Assembly: GCA_017746715.1 (NCBI GenBank)
Contig: JAGHZQ010000088.1
Span: forward strand, 32,969-96,968
Length of the DNA: 64,000 nucleotides
From: Cyanobacteria bacterium SBLK
Lineage (GTDB): Bacteria; Cyanobacteriota; Cyanobacteriia; Cyanobacteriales; Spirulinaceae
Direction: 5' to 3'
Shown: positions 42,446-50,810 of the stretch, piece after piece
How the letters are laid out: each line of letters starts with the position of its first letter
Position numbering within the stretch: position 1 is the first letter of the stretch
The notes under the pieces: generated by a model
What the model saw: the letters and a program-made list of their open reading frames with translations, nothing else
Databases searched by the model: none
What the model was told of the DNA's origin: nothing
Program-made: the position numbers and the translations under genes

Positions 42446-43444
42446 CTAATTGACCCCCAGTAATTCAAAAATAGCGAGGGGATAATCACATTGTCTTTGT
42501 AGCGATCGTTTTATCCAAGCGTTAATAAAATTATACAGTAATTTATCCTTAGCAATCCAGCTTATTCCGCTTAGTTCTTTATCTCGATCCTGCTCGATCG
42601 GACAGATTTCAACGATACATTTTTCGTACAAAGCTCTCAAACAATCATAGCTAATATGACCGTGACAGATCCAGCGAACTAGAGGAAATGAAGCGTTTGC
42701 GACTTTTTCATTATAAATGTTGTAGTGTTTCCTTAAATCTTGCGCTTGGGTTGCGGTAATATTTCTCCTGACTAATTTTTCTAGCCATTCATCAAATTTA
42801 AAAACGATCTGAGGTTCTGTTGAAGAAACAATCTCAATTAAATTTCTATCGATTGTATTCCTACTCCGAGAGAGAGCTTCTGCTTTTGCTGCTGCTAGTC
42901 CGAGGGAACAGGCAATACGGAGAGTCATGGGAAAAGATTGTCTGAATAATTTGATTGCTTGATTGGCATAGGCTGTGGTTGAAATATATTCTAATACTTC
43001 ATCAATAATAGGAAGCTCAAAAACATAATTCTCGATCGAATGACCGCGTGATAAGATTAATCTTTGGATGATTTGGTGAGACTCGATCCGATCTCGGAGT
43101 TCGGCATGTTCTTCATAATTCCATTCAAAATTGTTGAGTTCGCGATCGACAAAACCAATAAAGCGATCGCTGTATTCTTTGCCATTAATGCTATTGGCGA
43201 TAAATTTGACTTTTTCGATGTTCTCGGGTAGCGAGACTGATTCATCGCCTTGAATGAGATTTTCAGCAGAATCGACAATAATTTTAATATTGCGATCGCA
43301 GTTCTTGTAAGTCTTGAAATCTTCCCACAATCTTTCGATTAAATATTTATCGTCCTTCCCTTCAACAAGAATATGTCTATTCTTACCACTGATGATACTA
43401 TTTTTTAAATAGAGTCTATAACTTACAGGATCGAATTTTGCCAT
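42446..43444 (-). CDS. DUF4435 TOPRIM-like protein, AriB-like
   Basis: 332 residues. N-terminal TOPRIM-type motif HILVEGKDDKY (Glu28) and a second acidic site FIGFVDREL (Asp100, Glu102), as in DUF4435. It overlaps the upstream ATPase gene by one base (TAATG), a sign of tight coupling. Known: in PARIS, AriB (DUF4435) is released by the ATPase AriA on sensing a phage anti-restriction protein and cuts host tRNA. Inferred: this is the toxin-like effector of a PARIS-type pair. Identity to characterised AriB cannot be measured here. Confidence 0.8.
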   Translation of the reverse strand: MAKFDPVSYRLYLKNSIISGKNRHILVEGKDDKYLIERLWEDFKTYKNCDRNIKIIVDSAENLIQGDESVSLPENIEKVKFIANSINGKEYSDRFIGFVDRELNNFEWNYEEHAELRDRIESHQIIQRLILSRGHSIENYVFELPIIDEVLEYISTTAYANQAIKLFRQSFPMTLRIACSLGLAAAKAEALSRSRNTIDRNLIEIVSSTEPQIVFKFDEWLEKLVRRNITATQAQDLRKHYNIYNEKVANASFPLVRWICHGHISYDCLRALYEKCIVEICPIEQDRDKELSGISWIAKDKLLYNFINAWIKRSLQRQCDYPLAIFELLGVN

Positions 43445-44934
43445 TAAAACTCCTCGTTATCTTCATCAAAAATATTCTCATTCATTATACTATCTGACGA
43501 GCAGGTTATTTTAGGTTCAAAGATAATGACCTCATCTTCATAATCTGCGCCAATTACAGGAGAGTGAGTACAAACAATAATTTGTCGTTCTCCAAGCTGT
43601 TCTGACATTTTTTTTAGAAGGTGTCTTTGCCAATCAACATGAAGAGAAATTTCTGGTTCATCAATGAAAACAATCTGCTGTTTGCTCATCTGCGTTGCTG
43701 CATAAAGCAAGGTAACAATCTGACGCTCGCCAGATGATAGAGCACGACTAATGCTAGTTATTTTTTCAGGTTGTCCTACATCAAACTTTATGCCGATCGA
43801 TTTTCTTTCTACTATTCTTTCTATACTTGCTATCCAACTAATTTCTATAGTTTTTTCTTCTAAAAATGAGTTTACAGAATTGAGATATGTTTCAATCTTC
43901 TTGAAAGATTCTTCTTGGACAACAACAACCTCTCTAAGTGCTTTTCTATAAATATCTAAAATTTGTTCTGCAATTCCTTTTGATTTTTCTTTTGCCTGGA
44001 ACGAAGATACAGACTTGCGAAGCTGCATAACATTAGGAACTGTCGTTATTGGATACTTTTCAAGTTTTTTAACTAAAGTATTAATTTCTTCAAGAATCAT
44101 ATCAGAATTTTCCGTTTCAGAGGAAAAATTGTCATTGGATGAATGAGGGTTTGTGGATAATATTTCAAATATACTAGGAAGCAAATTTCCAAAGTATTCT
44201 CTATCCGCATATTCTATCTTGCTTAGAGCTTTATGAATTTCTTGGCTCAATTCAATTTCAATTTCGATAGGAGAAGGATAGCTTAAACTGGGTACAAAAT
44301 CACCAAACAATTGACGTGAAAAATTTGTGCTAGAACGTTGTATTTTCTGCTTGTTATATGTGAACATTGTTTTCGATTCTGCGGAACCCCATGCTTCAAT
44401 TATTGTTCTAAACGCAGGAAAATAAGCGACTGGAAGAATAGGATCGATATCATTATAATCGGTGAGGGGTCTACCTAAAGCCAGCTTTCTCTCAAAATCA
44501 AATTCTTTGGAACTCTCGTGTTTTTTTATTTCATTTACAGAAAGGCTCTCTGTAATTTTTTCATTATTTACTATAACATCAATCAAGCTATCTCTATTTG
44601 ATTCATACTTTGATACAAGCACAGTTGTGTTATCATCAAGTGTAGCTTCTATCGTATTAAATTCAGTGAAAGCAAACCGTTCGTAGTCGCCATTGAGCAA
44701 ATTGGCTAAGATATGCAGCAACGTCGTTTTTCCCGTTCCATTTTTACCATAAAGTACATTAACACCTTGCTTAAATTCTTGATCGATATCAAAGCGACCG
44801 AGAACACCTTCAGCTTTTATATGTTTGATATAACGAGGCATAGCTTTGTGTTGACGCGAGATACAATATCTAATATCAAATCTGTTGAATACGCAAACAT
44901 TAATGAAGTCTCTGAACTGAGGTGTAGTGCTCAT
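43444..44934 (-). CDS. AAA ATPase, AriA-like (PARIS-type) partner of DUF4435
   Basis: 496 residues from ATG 44934; a second ATG at 44841 (MPRYIKHIKAEGVLGRFDID) is an equally good start. Walker A YGKNGTGKTT, an ABC-type signature ALSSGERQ, Walker B QIVFIDEPEISLHVDWQ and H-loop VCTHSP place it with ABC/SMC-like AAA ATPases of the PARIS/OLD type. Helical insert between about 150 and 370. The gene overlaps the DUF4435 gene at its end. AriA forms a hexameric propeller scaffold in known PARIS. Flanked by cyclase-type signalling genes and a G-rich repeat at 44993. Confidence 0.85.
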   Translation of the reverse strand: MSTTPQFRDFINVCVFNRFDIRYCISRQHKAMPRYIKHIKAEGVLGRFDIDQEFKQGVNVLYGKNGTGKTTLLHILANLLNGDYERFAFTEFNTIEATLDDNTTVLVSKYESNRDSLIDVIVNNEKITESLSVNEIKKHESSKEFDFERKLALGRPLTDYNDIDPILPVAYFPAFRTIIEAWGSAESKTMFTYNKQKIQRSSTNFSRQLFGDFVPSLSYPSPIEIEIELSQEIHKALSKIEYADREYFGNLLPSIFEILSTNPHSSNDNFSSETENSDMILEEINTLVKKLEKYPITTVPNVMQLRKSVSSFQAKEKSKGIAEQILDIYRKALREVVVVQEESFKKIETYLNSVNSFLEEKTIEISWIASIERIVERKSIGIKFDVGQPEKITSISRALSSGERQIVTLLYAATQMSKQQIVFIDEPEISLHVDWQRHLLKKMSEQLGERQIIVCTHSPVIGADYEDEVIIFEPKITCSSDSIMNENIFDEDNEEF

Positions 44935-44992
44935 TCTTATGGGTTAGAAAAGCACTTTTCGGGATAGAGACAATCAAAATATAGCGAAGCCC

Positions 44993-45061
44993 TGCGCGGG
45001 GGGTCTGGGGGCGGCGCTGCGCCTCCAGTGGGGGGGGATTGGGGGGATGGTCTCCCCCCCA
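44993..45061. repeat. G-rich low-complexity stretch
   Basis: Runs of five to eight G (GGGGGG, GGGGGCGG, GGGGGGGG, GGGGGG) with a complementary CCCCCCC at the end, upstream of the AAA/DUF4435 operon. It can fold as a hairpin (GGGGGGATGGTCTCCCCCC) or, in principle, as a G-quadruplex. The rest of the 242-bp spacer has nothing clear. Confidence 0.6.
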
Positions 45062-45176
45062 TAAACTTTGGATTTGGAGAGAATATTCATGACAATTCTA
45101 ACCTTATGATCGATCAAAAAAGAACCGATTACCAACCAACCCGAGCGATCGCCGATAATCGGTCATCCACAACAAA

Positions 45177-46097
45177 CTATCTGAGATAGCGACGGGCAAC
45201 GAACTGACCCGAACCGATTTGCACCCAGCCGGAACTAGGGCGAGCGATCGCATTGACCGTTGCACCATTGGCTAACGTGCCGACAACGCCACCATTGAGA
45301 CTGGGACGATTGCGAATATTCAAGCGAGAACCTCCCGTCGCCACTCTATAGCGTCCATTGGTGCTGGCACTGGCCTGACGCACGTTAGTGCTGGCTTGGC
45401 GAATCGTACCGGCACTCGCCGACACCGATCCCCCCCGTAATGCACTCATGGTCCGAGGTCCGGCGACACCATCCACCGCCAATCGGGCATCCCGTTGAAA
45501 CCGACGCAAAGCCGTGAGGGTTTGCTCGCCGAATACCCCCCGTCCGGCACCATTAGCCCCGTAACGGATGGCATAACCGCGATTTCGTAACAGAGTTTGC
45601 AACTCGGCGACACCATTGCCCCGAGAGCCGATGGTCAAATAACCCCCGGTTCCCCCCGTGCTGCTCGTGGCAACGCGAACGCTTGCATTATTTTGGCGAC
45701 CGCCGGTGCCATTTTTCAAAGCCGTCAGGGTGCGAGAGCCAACAATACCATCGGGAGTTAACCCCATCTTTTGCTGAAAAGCACGTACGGCATTTTCCGT
45801 TTGCGGTCCGAACTTGCCGCGTCCGGCACCACTGGCACCGTAACGGATGGCATAGCCGCGATTTCTCAAAAGCATCTGGACTTCGGCCACGTCATTTCCC
45901 TGCATGCCTCGGGTCAGCATTCTCGCCATGGCGGGATCGGCCATTGTTAATATTCCCGCCGCGATCGCCGCCGCTAACAGGCTCGAGCTTATCGCTCCAT
46001 TCCCGAAGTTCGAAAAATCCAACTCGGGAAAATCGTATTCAATGCCCTCCATTTCCTCGCGAACGAGGTATCCTCGATTATAGGCAATCGTTTCCAA
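45177..46097 (-). CDS. Peptidoglycan-binding protein, PG_binding_1 x2 plus SH3
   Basis: 306 residues. An internal hydrophobic segment (ISSSLLAAAIAAGILTMADPAMA, about 36-58) acts as export signal. Two near-identical PG_binding_1 repeats follow (about 62-108 and 130-212), both with LLRNRGYAIRYGA and GAGRG(K/V)FG, then an SH3b domain (LNIRNRPSLNGGVVGTL). It should bind cell-wall glycan in the periplasm. No hydrolase domain is present. The N-terminal ~35 residues before the signal are unusual and may mean translation starts later. Confidence 0.88.
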   Translation of the reverse strand: METIAYNRGYLVREEMEGIEYDFPELDFSNFGNGAISSSLLAAAIAAGILTMADPAMARMLTRGMQGNDVAEVQMLLRNRGYAIRYGASGAGRGKFGPQTENAVRAFQQKMGLTPDGIVGSRTLTALKNGTGGRQNNASVRVATSSTGGTGGYLTIGSRGNGVAELQTLLRNRGYAIRYGANGAGRGVFGEQTLTALRRFQRDARLAVDGVAGPRTMSALRGGSVSASAGTIRQASTNVRQASASTNGRYRVATGGSRLNIRNRPSLNGGVVGTLANGATVNAIARPSSGWVQIGSGQFVARRYLR

Positions 46098-46371
46098 GAT
46101 TTTTTCCTCCTCTAAATCGCAACGATCGCAGTCTTTTTAATTTTACAGAGTCTAACTCGAAACGGCGATCGCTTTCTGAGGCGATCGCCGTCCCAACCAA
46201 GGAAAGCTATCAACGATTGCAACAATTGCCCATCTCTTCGCTAAACTGTTGAAGGTAAGCGACCTCGGGCACGTTAAGGGATGGGTGTAGCTCTGCATAA
46301 ATGTCCGGGATACCCGAGACCGAGGTTGAAAACTCAATAGAGCCTTCCCTTCGTCTTGAGGGAAAGATTTG

Positions 46372-49300
46372 ATGCCAAACCCGCGCGAATTTTTGATGAC
46401 TACGCCAACGCCAGCCAAGGAAAATATTTTGGTGGTTGACGACACTCCCGCCAATCTGCGTCTCCTCGTAACTATGCTCAAACAGCAAGGCTACGAAGTC
46501 CGACCCACCTTGAATGGTAAAATTGCCCTTTCTGCCGCTCGCGCCATTCCACCGGATTTGGTTTTGCTGGATATCATGATGCCGGAAATGGACGGCTATG
46601 AAGTTTGCCGCCGTCTCAAAGCCGACGATCGCACCAAAGACATTCCCGTGATTTTTCTCAGTGCCCTCGACGATGCTCGAGATAAAGTCAAGGCCTTTGA
46701 TGCGGGGGGTGTAGATTATATTACCAAGCCCTTTCAAAAAGCCGAGGTTCTCGCCCGCATTGCCAATCAATTACACCTGCGATCGCTGCAAAAACAACTC
46801 GCCAGGCAAAATCTCCACTTGGAGAATTTTGGCGATCGCCTCAAACAATTACATCGTCTCAATACTACCTCTTATAGTAACCTAAACGAACTCTTTGCCG
46901 ATTATCTCGCCACGGGCTGCGAAATTTTTCACTTTCCCTTTGCTGCGATCGTTCGCATTCAAGGCGATCGTTGTTATATCGAGGCCACTTCGACTTCGCT
47001 CGGTGCAAGCAGTCACCAGTCGCCGATTAAAGCATCGGGAGCATCGGGAGCAGGGGAAGGCCTCTTGATTCTCGATCCTGCGGAAATTCCTTCGGCTTTG
47101 CCTTTGTCGGAAACTTATTGCCAATTGCCTTTGCTCGAGAAATCGACCGTCGCGATCGAACGGGCGAGCGCACGAGAAGATTTGAGCAATCGTCTTTTTT
47201 ATCAACAATTTCAACTCGAATCCTATATCGGTACGCCGATTTGGGTCGAGCAGCAAATTTATGGCATCCTTAACTTTTATGCCCCAGAAATTCGCGAAGA
47301 GGCTTTCGAGTCCCGAGACAGCGAAATTCTTGAACTCATGGCGCAAAGCCTTGGAAAATTTATTGCTTCGCGTCAAACAGAATTGCAACGCCAACAAGCC
47401 GAAGAAGAAGTTCAATTTCTCTTAACCCTCTCTCAAGCAATTAGTAATGCCTCTGACTTCGAGAAAGCTCTAGAAATTGCCCTCCGTCAAATTTGCGAAA
47501 AAACGGGTTGGATTTACGGGGAAGTTTGGCTCGAAACGGCCGATCGCTCTGCCCTCGAATGCAGTCCCAGTTGGTATCGCCGCCAGCATAATATCAAGCC
47601 TGCCCTAGCCGAAGCGATCGATCTCTTCCGAGAATATAGTGCTGCTCTTGTACTCCTGCCAGGAGAAGAATTACCGGGGGGCGTTTGGGCGACGGGAAAG
47701 CCCCAATGGCATACTTTGTCCCCCGATATCGAAGATCCTCTCCTCCGCTTGGAAAATGCCCGCCAGAGCGGTTTAAATGCGGCTTTCAGCGTTCCCATCC
47801 TAGCTGCGGAAAATTTTGGTGGGGAAAGAACGCGAGTCTTAGCCGTACTGAGCTTTTTTACCCTCGAAACTCAAGAGCAGGATTTGCGTCTCAGCCATCT
47901 TGTCAGTGCCGTGGCCGACCAATTGGGCAATAATTTGCATCAAAAGCAAATCGAAGCCGAGCAGAGGGGCATGTTTGCCGCCATGACGGATTTAACGACG
48001 ATCTACGATCGCTCTGGGGTTTGTCTGAAGGTTGCCTCTACGAAAACTGCCAATCTGTTGGGATCGGCCTCGGAACTTTTGGGAAAAACCCTCCCGGAAG
48101 TCATGCCCCAAAAAACCGCCGATCGCCTCCTCGAAGCCATTCGAACTACCCTCGATACGGGCGAAACCCAACATATTGAATACAATCTCGACTTGGATCG
48201 CCAACCGATTTGGCTCGATGCGAGTGTTTCTCCTTTAGATGAGGAGAGCGCCATTGTCGTCGCCCGAGATATTAGCGATCGCAAAGCGACGGAACTCGCC
48301 TTACAAACCAGCGAAGCCAAAAACCGCGCTATTCTCAGTGCCATTCCCGATCTCATGTTTCGCATGAATGGAGAGGGGATTTACTTGGATTTCGTGCAAT
48401 CGGAAGAATTTGCCAGCAGTATCCCCGCTAATATCGAACCCGTTGGCAAGCACATAACAGAGGTATTGAGCCCGGAAATGGCCGAGCGTCACCTCCGAGT
48501 CGCTCGAGAGGTTCTCGCCACTAAAGACCCCCAAAGTTACGAACAAGAAGTTTGGATTGAGTCCCGTGGGGGAACGCGATGCGATCGCCGCTTGCAATAC
48601 GAAGAAATCCGCGTGGTGCCGAGCGGCGAAAACGAAGTCCTCTTTATGGTGAGAGACAATAGCGATCGCAAGCGGGCAGAACTGGCTTTGCGCCTTGCCA
48701 AACAACAGTCGGAACGGCTTTTATTGAATATTCTCCCTCGTTCCATCGCCGAACGCCTCAAGCAAACCACGGGGGCGATCGCGGAACAATACGACTCGGT
48801 GAGCATTCTCTTTGCCGATATTGTCGGTTTTACCCCCCTCTCCGCTCAAATGTCTCCCATCGAATTGGTGGAACTCCTCAATCAAATTTTCTCGGAGTTT
48901 GACAAATTAGCCGACAAACACGGTTTGGAAAAAATTAAAACTATTGGCGATGCTTATATGGTAGTGGGCGGACTGCCAGAACGCAAGCCCGATCATCTCG
49001 AGGCGATCGCGGCAATGGCCCTCGATATGCAGGTGGCCATGCCCCAATTTAAAACCGCCAAACTGGAACAACTACGCGGCGAAAATGCCTTGCAAATTCG
49101 CATTGGCATCAGCACGGGATCTGTTGTTGCCGGGGTGATTGGCATGAAAAAATTTATTTACGATCTTTGGGGCGATACGGTGAATGTCGCCTCTCGCATG
49201 GAGATGCAAGGAGAACCGGACAAAATTCAGATGACCGCTGACGCTCGCGCCAAACTCGGCGATCGCTATCATTTTGAGAAGCGAGGCACGATTTCGGTGA

Positions 49301-49389
49301 AGGGAAAAGGAGATATGACCACTTATTGGCTTTTGGGCAAAATCGGTGATGGGTCTCAACTGGAGAAGTTAGGAGATATGGGGAGTTAG
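46372..49389 (+). CDS. Response regulator with GAF, PAS and adenylate cyclase domains
   Basis: 1,005 residues: receiver (ILVVDDTPANLRLLV, LLDIMMPEMDGYEVC, VDYITKPFQ), two GAF domains (about 160-320 and 340-510), two PAS domains (about 530-650 and 660-785), helix ILPRSIAERL and class III cyclase (795-1000) with LFADIVGFTPLSAQ, KIKTIGDAYM, WGDTVN. Lys and Asp substrate residues point to ATP. It is a larger paralogue of the 39799 gene, sharing receiver and cyclase. GAF domains could bind cAMP/cGMP or a chromophore; no conserved bilin Cys was identified. Confidence 0.94.
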   Translation: MPNPREFLMTTPTPAKENILVVDDTPANLRLLVTMLKQQGYEVRPTLNGKIALSAARAIPPDLVLLDIMMPEMDGYEVCRRLKADDRTKDIPVIFLSALDDARDKVKAFDAGGVDYITKPFQKAEVLARIANQLHLRSLQKQLARQNLHLENFGDRLKQLHRLNTTSYSNLNELFADYLATGCEIFHFPFAAIVRIQGDRCYIEATSTSLGASSHQSPIKASGASGAGEGLLILDPAEIPSALPLSETYCQLPLLEKSTVAIERASAREDLSNRLFYQQFQLESYIGTPIWVEQQIYGILNFYAPEIREEAFESRDSEILELMAQSLGKFIASRQTELQRQQAEEEVQFLLTLSQAISNASDFEKALEIALRQICEKTGWIYGEVWLETADRSALECSPSWYRRQHNIKPALAEAIDLFREYSAALVLLPGEELPGGVWATGKPQWHTLSPDIEDPLLRLENARQSGLNAAFSVPILAAENFGGERTRVLAVLSFFTLETQEQDLRLSHLVSAVADQLGNNLHQKQIEAEQRGMFAAMTDLTTIYDRSGVCLKVASTKTANLLGSASELLGKTLPEVMPQKTADRLLEAIRTTLDTGETQHIEYNLDLDRQPIWLDASVSPLDEESAIVVARDISDRKATELALQTSEAKNRAILSAIPDLMFRMNGEGIYLDFVQSEEFASSIPANIEPVGKHITEVLSPEMAERHLRVAREVLATKDPQSYEQEVWIESRGGTRCDRRLQYEEIRVVPSGENEVLFMVRDNSDRKRAELALRLAKQQSERLLLNILPRSIAERLKQTTGAIAEQYDSVSILFADIVGFTPLSAQMSPIELVELLNQIFSEFDKLADKHGLEKIKTIGDAYMVVGGLPERKPDHLEAIAAMALDMQVAMPQFKTAKLEQLRGENALQIRIGISTGSVVAGVIGMKKFIYDLWGDTVNVASRMEMQGEPDKIQMTADARAKLGDRYHFEKRGTISVKGKGDMTTYWLLGKIGDGSQLEKLGDMGS

Positions 49390-49598
49390 CGGGTAAGGGT
49401 TGAAGGTCGCCAAATGAATTCTTAAAGGCGTAGTCAATTCGCCTCTACTCACTCCATTGAGAGAAAATCCCAATGTTGCTGCTACTTTTCTTAATTCGAT
49501 CGCAATTCAGCGTTAATTTTAGCGATCGCCGATCGCATTGCCAAGGAAATCAAAACCCTTCTTGAAGTCCTGCGATCGCTCGAACTCGCAACAAAAAA

Positions 49599-49624
49599 TC
49601 TGGCGCGTTTTCGCCAGACTTTTT
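49599..49624 (+). terminator. Rho-independent terminator
   Basis: TCTGGCG / CGCCAGA stem with loop CGTTTT followed by CTTTTT. It lies 210 bp after the cyclase gene on the plus strand. The rest of the 350-bp spacer 49390-49739 shows no convincing gene. Confidence 0.65.
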
Positions 49625-49739
49625 GCCTTGAAATCTTTGTCTTTATCAAGGTAGAATCTTCAATTTGAAGGCGGGAAACTGGCAAGATACCAGTTCCACC
49701 GTATCCCTTCACTTCTATCCGACAGGAGAGAATGTCAAA

Positions 49740-50522
49740 TTAAAATACATTAGAAGTCACGGTTTCGGGAACGAGAAAAGCATTGGCAGAAAGGCGGCTA
49801 AAACTTCCCAAACCCGCAGCTTTCAACAGTTTTTGCCAATCTTGCGCGATCGCTTCATCTTGAGGATTTTCTTGATAAGCCAGTGCTAATTGGTTTAATG
49901 CCCCATACCAAATCGATCGATCGGCTAAAATCCGAGCCTGTTCGCGAGCCGACTTTCCGGACAATTGTGCGGTCAGTTCCTCGGAAACGGAAACCCGGCG
50001 AATCCAACTTTCTAAAGCCAAGGTCTCATCGGTTTCGTCGTACATGGTGACAATCCAATAGTAATTTTGCCCCTCAACGAGGAGATCTTCTCCTTCCTCG
50101 TTCGTTTCGGGAATGACGAGGCGAAGAATGCCCTCGCCGCCGGACACTTGATAATCGGCTTCGTGAACCACGCGATCGCTCTCATCGACCAATTCAAATT
50201 TCAATTCCCGCATTTGGCTGACATCTCTTGCGCTGGGAAGATAAATAAAAACAGATGTATTGTCCGCTGCAGTCACGCCAAAATTAGAATCGGGAACCAA
50301 GGCCGCTAATTCTAATCCGCCGCCATTGCGAGTGCCGCCTGCTTGAGTGCGATCGGGAGCTCCCAAATTAGCAGGAGGAGTAAAATTGGCATTGCTCCAC
50401 TGGCTGGGAATGCTTTGAGCCAAGACCCCAGAGGTGACGAACGCACCGGAAAATCCAGTTAATAAAGCCGCGCCCGCGGCCAACCCCAAAGATGAAAAAA
50501 GACGAGATTTTAAGAAATGCAT
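49740..50522 (-). CDS. DUF928 domain-containing exported protein
   Basis: 260 residues from ATG 50522 (a TTG 17 codons upstream is less likely). Signal peptide LFSSLGLAAGAALLTGFSGAFVTSGVLA, then NLGAPDRTQAGGTRNGG, the hallmark of DUF928, and FIYLPSARDVSQMRELKFELVDE. DUF928 proteins are cyanobacterial, exported and usually encoded near CHASE2-domain or TPR proteins; their role is not known. No CHASE2 gene is seen here. The C-terminal half is helical. Confidence 0.88.
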   Translation of the reverse strand: MHFLKSRLFSSLGLAAGAALLTGFSGAFVTSGVLAQSIPSQWSNANFTPPANLGAPDRTQAGGTRNGGGLELAALVPDSNFGVTAADNTSVFIYLPSARDVSQMRELKFELVDESDRVVHEADYQVSGGEGILRLVIPETNEEGEDLLVEGQNYYWIVTMYDETDETLALESWIRRVSVSEELTAQLSGKSAREQARILADRSIWYGALNQLALAYQENPQDEAIAQDWQKLLKAAGLGSFSRLSANAFLVPETVTSNVF

Positions 50523-50810
50523 AATTTGCCTGCCCAATAACCGTAAAGATAATTCAGTATTTGTTCGTAACACCCCGAAAAATTCAATGAGATGAGATAA
50601 GATAGTCTCGCTCCTTGTTGTAGATGCTATTTCCAGCCCTAGAGTTTCATTTTTGAATTAAACCCCTTAAAAGTTCATCCCGAGCATTGAAAGCGGTCTG
50701 GATTCTGTTAAGTTAATCAATCCGAGATAATCTAACCGAGATAATCCGATCGATCGCGAGACATCATAACAATCCCAATCGTGACTCTTTGACCTTCACC
50801 GAAATCGCCA

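Noticed and set aside
49491..49712. Possible small gene in the spacer before DUF928
   Set aside because: The frames on both strands overlap a rho-independent terminator and lack a ribosome site.
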